DNA from: Pseudomonas sp. 8O
GTDB taxonomy: Bacteria; Pseudomonadota; Gammaproteobacteria; Pseudomonadales; Pseudomonadaceae
DNA: 64,000 bases
NCBI RefSeq assembly: GCF_902506495.1
Contig: NZ_LR733264.1
Span: 992,001-1,056,000 of the forward strand
Reading direction: 5' to 3'
Numbering within the stretch: position 1 is the stretch's first letter; every line of letters starts with the position of its first letter. The position numbers were made by a program, and so were the translations under genes. Below, in pieces: positions 36,073-46,121 of the stretch. The notes below the pieces were generated by a model. That model ran no database searches and had not been told where the DNA came from. It worked only from the letters and a program-made list of their open reading frames with translations.

Positions 36073-36256
36073 GGGACGCTGTGACGGGCTGAAAAAAGGC
36101 TGCGTATTCTAGCAGCAAGCCCGCGCGGGACGGGCTTTTGTTGCTGACCAACCGGGGCATTGCGACCAACGTGTCGGTCTGTCTTGGCATAAAGCAGCAT
36201 TGCCTGACAGTGGTGCAAGGGGCAGGCTTGACGGCAAGCTGTCCCGAGATTCGTCG

Positions 36257-38638
36257 ATGTCCGATCAAGCCTCCGTTACCCGGCGCCTGGCCAATGGCGC
36301 GCTGCTGTGCGCGCAGCAACAGCCCTGGGCACAGCGGGTGGGATTGTGCCTGCGGGTGGCCGCGGGTAGTCATGACGAGCCAGCGGTCTATCCTGGCCTG
36401 GCGCATTTTCTCGAACATTTGCTGTTTCTCGGTAGCCGCGATTACCCGAGTGACCAGGGTTTGATGGCATTCGTTCAGCACCATGGCGGGCTGGTCAATG
36501 CCTCGACCCAGGCGCGGCATACCGATTTCGTCTGCGAGCTGCCGGGCGAGTTGCTGCAGTCGGCGCTGACGCGTCTGCTGGATATGCTCTGCCAGCCGCT
36601 GCTGGAGATCGACGCGCAACTGCGCGAGCGCGAGGTGCTGCACGCCGAATACCAGGCGCGTACTCAGGATGCCGACAGTCGCATCGATCATGCCCTGGGC
36701 CAGGCGCTCGCCGCCGGGCATCGTTGCGGCGACTTTCTGGCCGGGGATCGCAGCACACTGGATGTGGAGTCGCCGCTGTTTCAGCAGGCGCTGCGTGATC
36801 ATCACCAGCGTCACTACCAGGCTCGGCAGATGTGCCTGACCCTGGTCGGGCCGCAACCGGCAGAGCAGTTGCTGGATGTCGCCGAGGCGCTGCTCGGGGC
36901 CTTGCCGCCGGGCGAGGGCGCCGCCTGTTCCGTGCCGCCGGCCGACCTGCTGCCGCTGCGGGCGCCGTGCATGCACCTGCAACACATTCGTTCCGGGGTG
37001 TACCTGGGTGTTGCCGTTCAGCTCGATACTCGCGACCTGGACGCGTCATTGCAGCTGTTGCTGGATACCCTGCATGATCCTGGACCTGGCGGCCTGCTGA
37101 GCGGTTTGCGAGCACTGCAGTTGTGTCGGCAGCTGCAGGCGCGGGTGCTGTATCTGCACGAGGGGCAATGCCTGCTGCGTCTGGACTTTCTGGGTGCCAC
37201 AGCGGAGCAGGGCGCGACCTTGCGCGAGGTTTTACGGAGTTGGGCTGCGCAGTTGCATGGCCATGCAGACTGGCCGCTGCGGCTGCAGCACCACCAGCAG
37301 GCCGCCGCGCTCAGGTTGCTCGGGCTCAGCCCGTTGGCCCTGGCCAGGGAGCTGCAATCGCCTGCTCAGGACGATAGTCACACCTTGCGCGGCCTGAATG
37401 CCTTGCTGGCTTGCCTGGCTCGCGGTGACGGACTGATCGAATTGCAGTGCAGTGAGCAGGCGCAGCCCCAGTGGCCGGCAATCGGATTGGCGTTGCCATT
37501 GCAGGCCCTGCCGATGCAGGCAGCGGCGTCGGTACCGAAGCGCGAATGGCGGCTGCCTGGCAATGATCCGTTGCTGGCCGGTGCTGCCGTGAAATCGGCC
37601 GTTCTGCCGCTGGCCGCGATGCGACATCATCCAGGGCAGGCCGAAGGTGGGCCGGCTGCGCTTTACTGGCGGGGCCCCTGTTCAGGCGCCGGTGAGGCGG
37701 CTGTCATGGCGGCGGGTTTGCTGGCGCGCAGCGCTGATCTGCGCTGGCGTGGTGAGCGGCTTGGCATCGGCAGCCAGTTGAGTGTGCAAGCAACTGGCTG
37801 GACCCTTTCATTGCGCGGGCCCGCACCACTGTTGCCGGCCTTCAGCGCAAGGCTGGTGGCGCTGCTGTTGGCGCGTGTCGATGAGCTGGCTGCGCCCACT
37901 TCCCAGGGCATGCTGCTACGAGAGCTGCTGCAGCGTTTGCCGCTGCTCTGCGAGCTGCCTGCGGTATCGCGGCTGGAGGGGCTGAGCATCGGGCTTGGGG
38001 CGAGTGAACAGGTGCAACTGACCGAGCTGTGCGCGGCTGTCGAGGCGCTTGCGGATCTGCCGCTCACGCCACGCATCGAGACCGGGATCGACTGGCATCA
38101 GGTCGCGCAGCCAGGCACGGATGCCGCGTTGCTGTTGTTCTGCCCGCTGCCTGCCGGCGATGCCTGTACCGAGGCCGCCTGGCGCTTGCTCGGGCAGGTA
38201 CTGCAGGGGCGTTTCTACCAGCGCCTGCGTGGCGAGTTGCAATTGGGCTATGCCTTGTTCGCCGGTTTCCGCCAGGTGGAAGGCTGTCGGGGGTTGCTGT
38301 TTGCCCTGCAGTCGCCGGTTTGCGAGGCAGCTGACATCTTCGACCATATCCGCTCTTTTCTGGGCGAGCAGCGTCAACTGCTCGCAGCGCTGGACGACGC
38401 AGCCGTGTCGCGATACCGCGATGCTCTGCAGCCCGCACTGAGCCCGGCCAAGGCCAACCTGCCGCGCGCCGAGCAGCTGTGGCAGCTGCATCTGGCCGGC
38501 TTGCCCGAGGTGCACCTGCAACGGGTGCAGCAGGCCTTGTCAGCTCTGACCAGGAGCGGTCTGCTCCAGGCAAATGAGCAGCTGCTAAGCGCCAGCGACT
38601 GGCGTGTACTGGCCAGCGGGGCGCCGTCACCAGCCTAG
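36257..38638 (+). CDS. pqqF: PQQ biosynthesis peptidase PqqF
   Basis: An M16-family zinc peptidase of 793 aa. The inverted zinc motif HFLEH lies in YPGLAHFLEHLLFLGSRDYP (about residue 48), with the downstream Glu ligand region LREREVLHAEY. M16 repeats follow. PqqF/PqqG cut the PqqA precursor peptide in PQQ synthesis. I start it at 36257 (MSDQASVTRRLANG). It stands at the edge of the quinoprotein gene block, away from pqqABCDE, which is not in the window. Confidence 0.88.
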   Translation: MSDQASVTRRLANGALLCAQQQPWAQRVGLCLRVAAGSHDEPAVYPGLAHFLEHLLFLGSRDYPSDQGLMAFVQHHGGLVNASTQARHTDFVCELPGELLQSALTRLLDMLCQPLLEIDAQLREREVLHAEYQARTQDADSRIDHALGQALAAGHRCGDFLAGDRSTLDVESPLFQQALRDHHQRHYQARQMCLTLVGPQPAEQLLDVAEALLGALPPGEGAACSVPPADLLPLRAPCMHLQHIRSGVYLGVAVQLDTRDLDASLQLLLDTLHDPGPGGLLSGLRALQLCRQLQARVLYLHEGQCLLRLDFLGATAEQGATLREVLRSWAAQLHGHADWPLRLQHHQQAAALRLLGLSPLALARELQSPAQDDSHTLRGLNALLACLARGDGLIELQCSEQAQPQWPAIGLALPLQALPMQAAASVPKREWRLPGNDPLLAGAAVKSAVLPLAAMRHHPGQAEGGPAALYWRGPCSGAGEAAVMAAGLLARSADLRWRGERLGIGSQLSVQATGWTLSLRGPAPLLPAFSARLVALLLARVDELAAPTSQGMLLRELLQRLPLLCELPAVSRLEGLSIGLGASEQVQLTELCAAVEALADLPLTPRIETGIDWHQVAQPGTDAALLLFCPLPAGDACTEAAWRLLGQVLQGRFYQRLRGELQLGYALFAGFRQVEGCRGLLFALQSPVCEAADIFDHIRSFLGEQRQLLAALDDAAVSRYRDALQPALSPAKANLPRAEQLWQLHLAGLPEVHLQRVQQALSALTRSGLLQANEQLLSASDWRVLASGAPSPA

Positions 38639-38982
38639 GCTGCGTTCTCCTCAGCGCTCTTTGCGCGACTCTCTGGAATGTCCAACGCCCTTTTTCTGCA
38701 AGAGCCCCGACCCGGGCGAGGCTCTGCCTTGCGGCGTTCTTTCGATTCGCCGCTGCGGTCTCGCTCTTGTGGTCTTACTACGCCCTTGGGCTGGTCCGGT
38801 ACTACGACCTTTCTCCCACTACCGGTAGCAGGTCGGTCGCGAGCCGGCGGAAGCGGGACGGTAGCGCTCGGCCAAAGCAGCAGCGAACCACTGCCAAGGC
38901 AGCGTATGGCGCGCCGGACCTGCTTTCGATAATCGCCTCCGACACGACTGCCCTGGCGGTCGCCACTCAAGCGGAGAGCGTT
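38639..38982. other. 344-bp intergenic region before the porin gene
   Basis: No gene is supported here. A short open frame continuous with the porin has no ribosome-binding site. A possible degenerate form of motif A, GGTACTACGACC, occurs near 38800. A CCGGTACTACG...CTACCGG segment is partly symmetrical. Otherwise I see nothing. Confidence 0.5.
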
Positions 38983-40167
38983 ATGCACAACAACAAGATC
39001 GCCATCACTCGACTTCTGCCCCTGACCCTGGCCACTGCCGTCGCACTGGCGACTGCGCAGCAGGCTGCCGCCGAGATCGTCCTGTACGACAAGGACGACA
39101 CCACGTTTTCCACCGACGGCTATATCAACGCCTTCTATGTCAACAGCGACGTGGATCGTGACGGCGAGCAGTTCGACCGTCGCCAGTCGCGGGTGAAGAT
39201 GGGCTTTCTGCCCAACTGGATCGGCTTCAACTTCGGCAAGCAGATCGACGATCTGAAACTGACCGGCCGCTCGTCCTTCTGGGTCACCATCAACGACAGC
39301 GAAACCAACGGTACCGATACCGCCATCGACGTTCGCCAGTTTTACGGCACCGTTTCCAGTCCGGAGTGGGGCGAGGTGCTGGTGGGCAAGGACTTCGGCC
39401 TGTTCTCGCGCTCCAACATCTTCCTCGACGAGCTGCTGGCCGGTTACGGTAACGTCTCCGACACCCTCGGTCTGGTGGACGGCACCGGCGTGTCGTTCGG
39501 CAACATCGGCACCGGCTACCCGTACCCGTTCCCGACTTCGCAGATCACCTACCGCAACAACAACCTGGCCGAAGGCCTGCGCGTCGCGGTCGGCATCATG
39601 GACCCGGTCGACACCAACGACGACAGCGCCACCGGCAAGGCCTATCAGGAAAACCCGCGCTTCGAATCGGAAGTCAGTTACCAGTTCGACGTGGGTGACT
39701 CGACCATCTACACCTGGGTCAACGGCGCCTACCAGACTTCCGAGAACACCGATGACACCGTCGACAGCGTAACTTCCAAGGGTCTGGGTTATGGCGTGCA
39801 GGCCAAGTTCGGCGGCCTGTCGCTGACCGGTTCGGGCTTCCAGGCCAAGGGCATCAACCCGTTCTTCACCAACAACCTGGGCGAGCCGACCCTGCGTGAT
39901 ATCGACAGCGACGGTTACCTGCTGCAGGGCTCCTACACCTGGGGCAAGAACCGTGTGGCGTTGTCCTACGGCAAAACCGAGGACGACGGCAACGGCCTGG
40001 GCGTGGCAGCGGACTACGAGACCCGCGGCATCGCCTACTTCCGCACCATCAACGACAACCTCAAGCTGGTCGCCGAGTACAACCAGTACCAGATCGACGC
40101 CGCCGCCGGCAGCGGTCTGAACGAGGACACCGACACCTTCGCCGTCGGTGCGGTACTGAGCTGGTAA
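38983..40167 (+). CDS. Outer-membrane porin (Gram-negative porin family)
   Basis: A 394-residue beta-barrel protein. The signal peptide ends at about AQQAAAEIV; the mature part has alternating aromatic and polar beta-strands, the Asp/Asn-rich loops of general porins, and an aromatic C-terminus (GAVLSW). Its place beside the quinoprotein cluster suggests uptake of alcohol or aldehyde substrates or ions, but this is inference. The ribosome-binding site GGAGAG precedes the start, and a terminator follows. Confidence 0.87.
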   Translation: MHNNKIAITRLLPLTLATAVALATAQQAAAEIVLYDKDDTTFSTDGYINAFYVNSDVDRDGEQFDRRQSRVKMGFLPNWIGFNFGKQIDDLKLTGRSSFWVTINDSETNGTDTAIDVRQFYGTVSSPEWGEVLVGKDFGLFSRSNIFLDELLAGYGNVSDTLGLVDGTGVSFGNIGTGYPYPFPTSQITYRNNNLAEGLRVAVGIMDPVDTNDDSATGKAYQENPRFESEVSYQFDVGDSTIYTWVNGAYQTSENTDDTVDSVTSKGLGYGVQAKFGGLSLTGSGFQAKGINPFFTNNLGEPTLRDIDSDGYLLQGSYTWGKNRVALSYGKTEDDGNGLGVAADYETRGIAYFRTINDNLKLVAEYNQYQIDAAAGSGLNEDTDTFAVGAVLSW

Positions 40168-40186
40168 GCAACGCGGCTTGCAGATG

Positions 40187-40215
40187 ACGGGAGGCCCGAG
40201 TGCCTCCCGTTCTTT
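40187..40215 (+). terminator. Intrinsic terminator of the porin gene
   Basis: Stem ACGGGAGGC/GCCTCCCGT, loop CCGAGT, then TCTTTTT. Confidence 0.85.
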
Positions 40216-40240
40216 TTAGGGATCGAAAGAGAAAAACCTG

Positions 40241-40633
40241 ATGATCGGACTCTGGAGCGAATCGGCTCAATCCTACCTGCTGGTGCTGGCGGTCAGCACC
40301 ACGCTGGTCTTCGCGCTGCCCATCTTCCTCGTGCCACTGACCTGGGCCCGTTTGATGCGCTGGCGCATTCCGCAGGACATCGACCTGGCGGTGTATTTCG
40401 GGCGCTGCCTGGGCGCCTTCATCCTCATCGTCGAGGCCCTGATGTTGCGCGCCGCGCTGACCGGCGAAGCGCTGCACACCACCTTCGAGGTACTGGCAGC
40501 GGTGGCCCTGTTGATGGTGCTGGTGCATGTGCACGGCGCGATCAAGCGCATTCAGCCGTGGACGGAAACCCTGGAGATCGCCTTCTACGCCGGGATGTTC
40601 GTGCTGACCCTGATGTTCTGGCCTGCGTCGTGA
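40241..40633 (+). CDS. Small inner-membrane protein of unknown function
   Basis: A 130-residue hydrophobic protein with four likely transmembrane helices (VLAVSTTLVFALPIFLVPL, YFGRCLGAFILIVEALML, TFEVLAAVALLMVLVHVH, IAFYAGMFVLTLMFW). No known motif. It follows the porin terminator by about 25 bp and starts with an ATG preceded by GAAAGAG. A small protein of this kind also precedes the sensor kinase genes in related ped clusters, as I recall; function unknown. Confidence 0.75.
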   Translation: MIGLWSESAQSYLLVLAVSTTLVFALPIFLVPLTWARLMRWRIPQDIDLAVYFGRCLGAFILIVEALMLRAALTGEALHTTFEVLAAVALLMVLVHVHGAIKRIQPWTETLEIAFYAGMFVLTLMFWPAS

Positions 40634-40640
40634 GGACGCC

Positions 40641-40703
40641 GGTGCGCGCGGCGCACCCTACACAAGCATGGCGACGTCCCAGGTAGGGTGCGCCATGCGC
40701 ACC
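40641..40703. repeat. Inverted pair of REP-like palindromes
   Basis: An inverted copy at 40641-40661 and a direct copy TAGGGTGCGCCATGCGCACC at 40684-40703. The rest of the gap up to 40894 holds only the partial motif CTACCCAGTACTC at 40811-40823. Confidence 0.8.
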
Positions 40704-40894
40704 AGCGATCCCTACCTATTGAATTGCAGCTCGCGCTCGAGCCAGGCACGGCATGATCAAGGTGGTGGCGTGCGTCGCGTACTGCTTCGCGAGTACGCCC
40801 TTCGGATCGACTACCCAGTACTCAAGTAGCATGGGGCGGCCAGCGCCGGCTTCGTAGAATTTCCCCATGATCAGCAGGTGCATTGGGGCGTGAT

Positions 40895-42058
40895 ATGGCC
40901 TTGCAACAGTCCGAAGGCGTGCTCAGCGCCCTATCCAGCACGAAGGACGTGGAATTGGCCGCTCAGGAACTGGCACGCCAGCTGATCCACCCTTATCTCG
41001 GTTTCGTGTTGTTCTTCTGCTCGGCCGAGTACGACCTCGACGGCCTCGGCCAGGCGCTGGAGGCACACTTTGGTGGTGTCAGCCTGGTCGGCTGCACCAG
41101 TGCCGGCGAGATCACCCCGCAGGGCTACGGGCGTGGTTGCGTGGTGGCGCTGGGCTTCGACCTGCGCTGCTTTTCCATCGCCAGCGTGTTGATCGACGAG
41201 ATGGAGCGCTTCAATCTGCTCGACGCGCAGCAACTGGTCGATGGCCTGGTCAAGGCCTGCCGCAGCAACGAACTGGCTTCGATCAAGGGTCACAGTTTCG
41301 CCCTGACCCTGCTCGACGGCCTGTCCAGCCGCGAAGAACTGGTGCTCGGCGCACTCAGTGCGGCGCTGGGCAGCATCCCGCACTTCGGCGGGTCGGCCGG
41401 CGACGACAACCACCTGACCCACACTCACGTCTACCACGGCGGCCGCTTTCACAGCGGCGCGGCGGTGGTGGTGCTGTTCAACACCTGGCTGGAGTTCGAG
41501 GTGTTCAGCACCCATCACATCCAGCCCCGTGCGGAAAAACTGGTGGTGACCCGTGCCGACAGTGCCACGCGCCGGGTGTACGAACTCAATGCCGCGCCGG
41601 CCGCGCAGGAATATGCCGACCTGATCGGCGTGCCGGTCGAGGCGCTGGATCTGCGTGCGTTCGCGGCCTATCCGCTGGCGGTGCGGATCAGCGATCACTA
41701 TTACGTACGCTCGATCCAGCAGGTGCATGACGACCTCAGCCTGACCTTCTACTGCGCGGTGGAGAACGGCATCGTCCTCACCGCCATGCATCCTGGGCCG
41801 CTGCTGCCCAACCTGCAGCAGCTGTTCGCCGGGCTCGAGCAGCGCCTCGGTCCGCTGCTGCTGACCATCGGCTGCGACTGCTTCCTGCGCCGCCTGGAGA
41901 TCGAGAACGATGGCGGCGTCGAGTCGGTCGCCACACTGCTGCGCCAGCAGCGGGTGATCGGCTTCAACACCTATGGAGAGCAGTTCAATGGCATGCACAT
42001 CAACCAGACCTTTACCGGTGTCGCCATTGGCCGACCTGTTGGGCGTGCCGAGCGCTGA
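40895..42058 (+). CDS. nosP: FIST-domain sensor protein (NosP-like)
   Basis: A 387-residue cytosolic protein with FIST_N and FIST_C domains (LVGCTSAGEITPQGYG is typical of FIST_N; GFNTYGEQFNGMHINQTFTGVA ends FIST_C). NosP (PA1975) is a haem nitric-oxide sensor that controls the kinase NahK encoded next. The family assignment is firm; NO sensing is by analogy. I use ATG 40895 with GGGG at 40885-40888 upstream; a TTG at 40883 is a longer alternative. Its end overlaps the kinase gene by about 70 bp. Confidence 0.85.
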   Translation: MALQQSEGVLSALSSTKDVELAAQELARQLIHPYLGFVLFFCSAEYDLDGLGQALEAHFGGVSLVGCTSAGEITPQGYGRGCVVALGFDLRCFSIASVLIDEMERFNLLDAQQLVDGLVKACRSNELASIKGHSFALTLLDGLSSREELVLGALSAALGSIPHFGGSAGDDNHLTHTHVYHGGRFHSGAAVVVLFNTWLEFEVFSTHHIQPRAEKLVVTRADSATRRVYELNAAPAAQEYADLIGVPVEALDLRAFAAYPLAVRISDHYYVRSIQQVHDDLSLTFYCAVENGIVLTAMHPGPLLPNLQQLFAGLEQRLGPLLLTIGCDCFLRRLEIENDGGVESVATLLRQQRVIGFNTYGEQFNGMHINQTFTGVAIGRPVGRAER

Positions 42059-44630
42059 GCTGCAGGCCCACTGTGCGGCGCTGGAGCAGGAGAACGCCAA
42101 GCTCAAGCGCATCAATGCCGCGCTGATCGAACGGGTCGAGTCGATCCACTCGCGGGGCGACGATGCCTACGCGGCCTTCCAGCACTCGGTGGTGCTCTCC
42201 GAGCAGGTGCGTGAACGCACCGATGCGCTGAACCAGGCGATGGCCGAACTGAAATCCAGCAACCAGCTGCTCAGCGATGCGCGGCTGCGTGCCGAGACCG
42301 CGCATCAGCATCTGATCGACGCCATCGAGAGCATCTCCGACGCCTTCGTGCTGTTCGATGATCGTCAGCGCATCGTGCTGTTCAACAGCCGCTTCAAGGC
42401 ACTGTGGGCGCGCAGCCGCGCGCGCATCGGTACCGGCACACGGCTGGAAGAGATTCGCCGCCTGAGCCGCAGCACCGGCCTGGTGGTGGAGGCGCAACTG
42501 GGCAAGGAGGGCGAGCCGAGCCTGTTCCGCCTGCAGGACGGGCGCTGGGTGCAAGTCAGCGAACGACCGACCCGCGAAGGCGGGCTGGTGATCCTCTATA
42601 CCGACATCACCGAGGTGAAGCAGAGCGAGGCGCTGCGCCGCGAGCAGGCCCTGGCGCAAAAGTCACGCCTGCTGCAGCGCGCGGTCGACAACCTGTCGCA
42701 GGGCATGGCCATGGTCAATGCCGAGGGCGCGCTGGAGTTGTGGAATCACCGTTTTCTCGAACTCTGCGGCCTGGCGCCGATCAACGCCCATCGGCCGTTC
42801 GCTGAAGTGATGGCGGAAAGCGAGCTGCAGCTACTGACCCCGGACAGCCGAGATGCCGTCGGCAAACCGCTGCGCCAGGTGGAGGTGCGCCTGTTCGATG
42901 GGCGCATGCTCGAAGTGCGCACCCATCCGCTGCCTACCGGCGGCTTCGTCAACACTTTCACCGATATCACCGAGCGTCATCGCCAGGCCCAGGCGCTGAG
43001 CGATAGCGAGCGCTGGATTCGCCTGATCACTGACCACGTGCCGGCGCTGATCGCCTACCTGTCGGCCGACCTGGTCTACGAGTTCACCAACAAGGTCTAC
43101 GAGGAATGGTACTGCTGGCCACGTGGCGCCATGCTCGGCCAGAGCTTGCGCGACGTGCACAGTGAGGAGCATTGCCAGCGCCTGGAGCCTTACGTCGAGC
43201 TGGCCCTGTCCGGCGAGAGCGTGACCTTCGAGTTCGCCGAAACCAACCACAACGGTCAGGAGCGCTACATGCTGCGTTCCTACGTGCCCAACCGCCAGGC
43301 CTGCGGCGAGGTAGTCGGCATCTTCGTGCTGATCCGCGACATCACCGAGCGCCGCCGCACCGCCGAGGCGCTGCACCAGGCCTACCAGCACCTGGAGCAG
43401 CGCGTGCGCGAGCGTACCGCCGAGCTGACCACAGTCAACGACCAGTTGCGCCGCGAGATCGATGAGCGCACGCAGATGGAGGCGCGCCTGCGTGAGGCCA
43501 AGGGTGAGGCCGAGCAGGCCAACCTGTCCAAGACCAAGTTCCTCGCTGCCGTCAGCCATGACCTGCTGCAGCCGCTCAATGCGGCGCGGCTGTTCACCAG
43601 TGCCTTGCTGGAGAAGAACGACCTGTCCGGCTGCGCGCCGCTGGTGCGCAACGTCAGCAACTCACTGGAAGACGTCGAGAGCCTGCTCGGCACGCTGGTG
43701 GACATTTCCAAACTCGATGCCGGGGTGATCAAGCCGGATATCGCGCCGTTTGCCGTCAGCGAGCTGCTGGAGAACCTGGCCGCCGAGTATCACCAGATCG
43801 CCGGTAGTGAGGGTTTACGTCTGGACTACCTGCCCAGCTCGGCTCTGGTGCGCAGCGATGTGCAACTGCTGGCGCGCATCCTGCGTAATTTCCTCAGCAA
43901 CGCCATTCGCTACACCGCCAGCGGGCGCATCCTGCTGGGCTGCCGACGGCGCGGCAACAGCCTGTCCATCGAGGTCTGGGACACCGGCATCGGCATCGCC
44001 CAGGACAAGCGGGTGGAAATCTTTCAGGAGTTCAAACGCGGCGACAACGTGCAGCGCAAGCAGGATCGCGGCCTGGGCCTGGGTCTGGCGATCGTCGAGA
44101 AAATCGCGCGCATGCTCGGCCACCGCATCCGCGTAGCGTCGCAGCTGGGCAGAGGGTCGATGTTCGCCGTGGAAGTGCCGCTGACCCGTCGCGCCCCGCG
44201 CGCGCGTGCCGTGCAGGACAGCCCGGACCAGTTGCTCGAACGCCTCAGCGGTGCGCGGGTCTGGGTGCTGGATAACGATGCGGCGATCTGCGCGGGCATG
44301 CGCACCCTGCTCGAGGGCTGGGGCTGCCGGGTGGTCACGGCGCTGAGCGAAGAAGACCTGGCGCGCCAGGTGGACAACTACCACGCCGAGGCCGACCTAC
44401 TGATCGCCGACTACCACCTTGATGATGAGCGCAATGGCGTCGATGCCGTGGCGCAGATAAACGCCCGACGCAGTGCGCCGCTACCGGCACTGATGATCAC
44501 CGCCAACTACAGCAACGAACTCAAGCAGCAGATGCGCGAGCTCGGCCACAGCCTGCTGCACAAACCGGTGCGGCCGATGAAGCTGAAGGCGGCGATGAGT
44601 CACCTGATGGAGCGCGGGGCGGGGGCTTGA
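41988..44630 (+). CDS. Hybrid histidine kinase NahK/ErcS' (PedS1-like)
   Basis: An 880-residue soluble hybrid kinase: N-terminal coiled coil (20-90), three PAS domains (about 100-210, 230-330, 340-450), a coiled coil, HisKA with AAVSHDLLQPLNAARLF, HATPase (GLGLGLAIVEK), and a C-terminal receiver (phosphoacceptor in LLIADYHLDDERNG). It is orthologous in position and layout to PA1976. ATG 41988 has a GGAGAG site 7 nt upstream; ATG 41973 is possible. The overlap with the FIST gene implies co-translation, so the two form a sensor-kinase pair. Confidence 0.85.
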   Translation: MACTSTRPLPVSPLADLLGVPSAELQAHCAALEQENAKLKRINAALIERVESIHSRGDDAYAAFQHSVVLSEQVRERTDALNQAMAELKSSNQLLSDARLRAETAHQHLIDAIESISDAFVLFDDRQRIVLFNSRFKALWARSRARIGTGTRLEEIRRLSRSTGLVVEAQLGKEGEPSLFRLQDGRWVQVSERPTREGGLVILYTDITEVKQSEALRREQALAQKSRLLQRAVDNLSQGMAMVNAEGALELWNHRFLELCGLAPINAHRPFAEVMAESELQLLTPDSRDAVGKPLRQVEVRLFDGRMLEVRTHPLPTGGFVNTFTDITERHRQAQALSDSERWIRLITDHVPALIAYLSADLVYEFTNKVYEEWYCWPRGAMLGQSLRDVHSEEHCQRLEPYVELALSGESVTFEFAETNHNGQERYMLRSYVPNRQACGEVVGIFVLIRDITERRRTAEALHQAYQHLEQRVRERTAELTTVNDQLRREIDERTQMEARLREAKGEAEQANLSKTKFLAAVSHDLLQPLNAARLFTSALLEKNDLSGCAPLVRNVSNSLEDVESLLGTLVDISKLDAGVIKPDIAPFAVSELLENLAAEYHQIAGSEGLRLDYLPSSALVRSDVQLLARILRNFLSNAIRYTASGRILLGCRRRGNSLSIEVWDTGIGIAQDKRVEIFQEFKRGDNVQRKQDRGLGLGLAIVEKIARMLGHRIRVASQLGRGSMFAVEVPLTRRAPRARAVQDSPDQLLERLSGARVWVLDNDAAICAGMRTLLEGWGCRVVTALSEEDLARQVDNYHAEADLLIADYHLDDERNGVDAVAQINARRSAPLPALMITANYSNELKQQMRELGHSLLHKPVRPMKLKAAMSHLMERGAGA

Positions 44631-44646
44631 AATGGTCGTTCGCCCC

Positions 44647-44803
44647 GGTGCGCACGGCGCACCCTACGATTCAGCGATACGCCAAAGATATCGACGGTTG
44701 CGATGGCCCTGTAGGGTGCGCTGCGCGCACCGGAGCTGGCCCGTAGCCCGGATGTAATCCGGGAAGGATCATGCCGTTCTGCCCCGGATTGCATCCGGGC
44801 TAC
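44647..44803. repeat. Cluster of two palindromic repeat families
   Basis: REP-like copies at 44647-44667 and 44711-44731 (inverted to each other) are followed by an inverted pair of GTAGCCCGGATGTAATCCGG (44743 on) and its complement ending at 44803. Intergenic between the convergent kinase and GNAT genes. Confidence 0.8.
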
Positions 44804-44818
44804 GATACGGGCGCGCCG

Positions 44819-45238
44819 TCAATCATCTGCGATCAGGCGTTTGCCCAGGCTGACGGATGCATCGACCTTGTAGCCAAGCCGCTCGTAGAAGGCCAAAGCT
44901 GACGCGTTGGTGTCGCGCACCTGCAGGCTGAGCTTGGGGCAGCCCAGGGCCAGCAACTGTTCTTCGATATACACCATCAACTGACGGGCCAGGCCCTGCT
45001 GGCGTTGCTGCGGGCACATCGCCAGGTAGTTGACCCAGCCGCGATGCCCCTCGTAGCCGGCCATGGCCGAGGCCACCAGCTTGCCGTCGATCTCGCCTAC
45101 CAGAAACAGCTCGGGCTGCACCTTCAGCTTGCGCTGGATGTCCTTGTACGGATCGTTCCAGGGGCGGACCAGGTCGCAGCGTTGCCAGAGATCGACGACG
45201 GCGGCTTCGTCGGTGAGCCGGAAGGGGCGGATGTGCAT
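44819..45238 (-). CDS. GNAT family acetyltransferase (YpeA-like)
   Basis: A 139-residue N-acetyltransferase. MHIRPFRLTDEAAVVDLWQ is the typical start and QQRQQGLARQLMVYIEE the acetyl-CoA-binding motif A; NASALAFYERLGYKVD is the C-terminal motif. The substrate is unknown. The start at 45238 has a GGAG site at the right distance; longer frames are rejected. It does not belong to the PQQ pathway by known function. Confidence 0.88.
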   Translation of the reverse strand: MHIRPFRLTDEAAVVDLWQRCDLVRPWNDPYKDIQRKLKVQPELFLVGEIDGKLVASAMAGYEGHRGWVNYLAMCPQQRQQGLARQLMVYIEEQLLALGCPKLSLQVRDTNASALAFYERLGYKVDASVSLGKRLIADD

Positions 45239-45432
45239 GGTGAACTCCATCAGAACCAGTGCAAAGCCTGCTGCCAGGAACGCAGGCATTCAGGCAAAGC
45301 CGCCGTTTTAGCACGGGTTGATGACGGGCGTCAGGACAACCTCGTCCGTCACTCCCGCGAAGGCGGGAGCCCAGGTGCTTCTCGGTTTCTGGCTTACCGC
45401 CTGCGTGGGAATGGCAGCCAACCTATCGGGCA

Positions 45433-46098
45433 CTAGCGCCGCAGGTAGGAGGCGAAGTCGATATCGCCTGCCGAGAGTATCGCCTGCACCCGGTTATGCA
45501 CGCCGAGCTTGCGCAGAATGGCCGAGACGTGGGCTTTGACCGTGGTTTCGGCGATATCCAGGCTGTAGGCGATCTGCTTGTTCGACTCGCCCTTGGTCAT
45601 GCGTTCGAGTACCAGCAGTTGCTTGCGCGTCAGCGCCTGCAGCAGTTCCGGGGCGATGCTGTGGTTGTCGTGGTGCTGGCGTGAGCTGCCGCTCTTCTGC
45701 GAGCGGATGATGTCCGGCGGCAGGTAGACGTTGCCGTCGAGAATCTGCGCGATGGCGTCGGTCATCTGCGCGCGTGGCGAGGACTTGGTGATGAAGCCCA
45801 CTGCGCCATAGGTGATGGCCTGCAGCACGATCTGCTTGTCCTGCTCGGCCGAGACGATCACCACCGGAATGGTCGGTGCCTCGTTGCGCAGATTCATCAA
45901 CCCGCCCAGGCCATGCATCCCAGGCATGTTCAGGTCGAGCAGGATCAGGTCCAGGTCGTCGTGGCTCTGGGTCAGCTCCAGGGCGCTGTCCAGGTCGGCG
46001 GTTTCCATGATCTCGCTGCCGGGAAAACCGTCGGCGATGACGTTGTGGATGGCTTCACGAAACAGCGGATGATCGTCGGCAATCAGAATCTTGTACAT
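45433..46098 (-). CDS. agmR: LuxR-type response regulator AgmR/PedR1/ErbR
   Basis: A 221-residue NarL-family regulator. The receiver has the phosphoacceptor in [13 protein letters not shown] and Lys in [10 protein letters not shown]. The C-terminal LuxR helix-turn-helix is [43 protein letters not shown] (quoted in parts). AgmR/ErbR/PedR1 activates quinoprotein alcohol dehydrogenase genes. The gene follows the CXXCW-protein gene by 23 bp, with GAGG upstream, and probably shares its promoter with motif A. Confidence 0.88.
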   Translation of the reverse strand: MYKILIADDHPLFREAIHNVIADGFPGSEIMETADLDSALELTQSHDDLDLILLDLNMPGMHGLGGLMNLRNEAPTIPVVIVSAEQDKQIVLQAITYGAVGFITKSSPRAQMTDAIAQILDGNVYLPPDIIRSQKSGSSRQHHDNHSIAPELLQALTRKQLLVLERMTKGESNKQIAYSLDIAETTVKAHVSAILRKLGVHNRVQAILSAGDIDFASYLRR

Positions 46099-46121
46099 GG
46101 CCTTGCACCTCGTTGTTGTGA

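Noticed and set aside
40811..40823. Motif A site upstream of nosP (CTACCCAGTACTC)
   Set aside because: The spacing between the TACC and ACT parts is one base short and the CTAC repeat is missing, so I left it out of the motif set.
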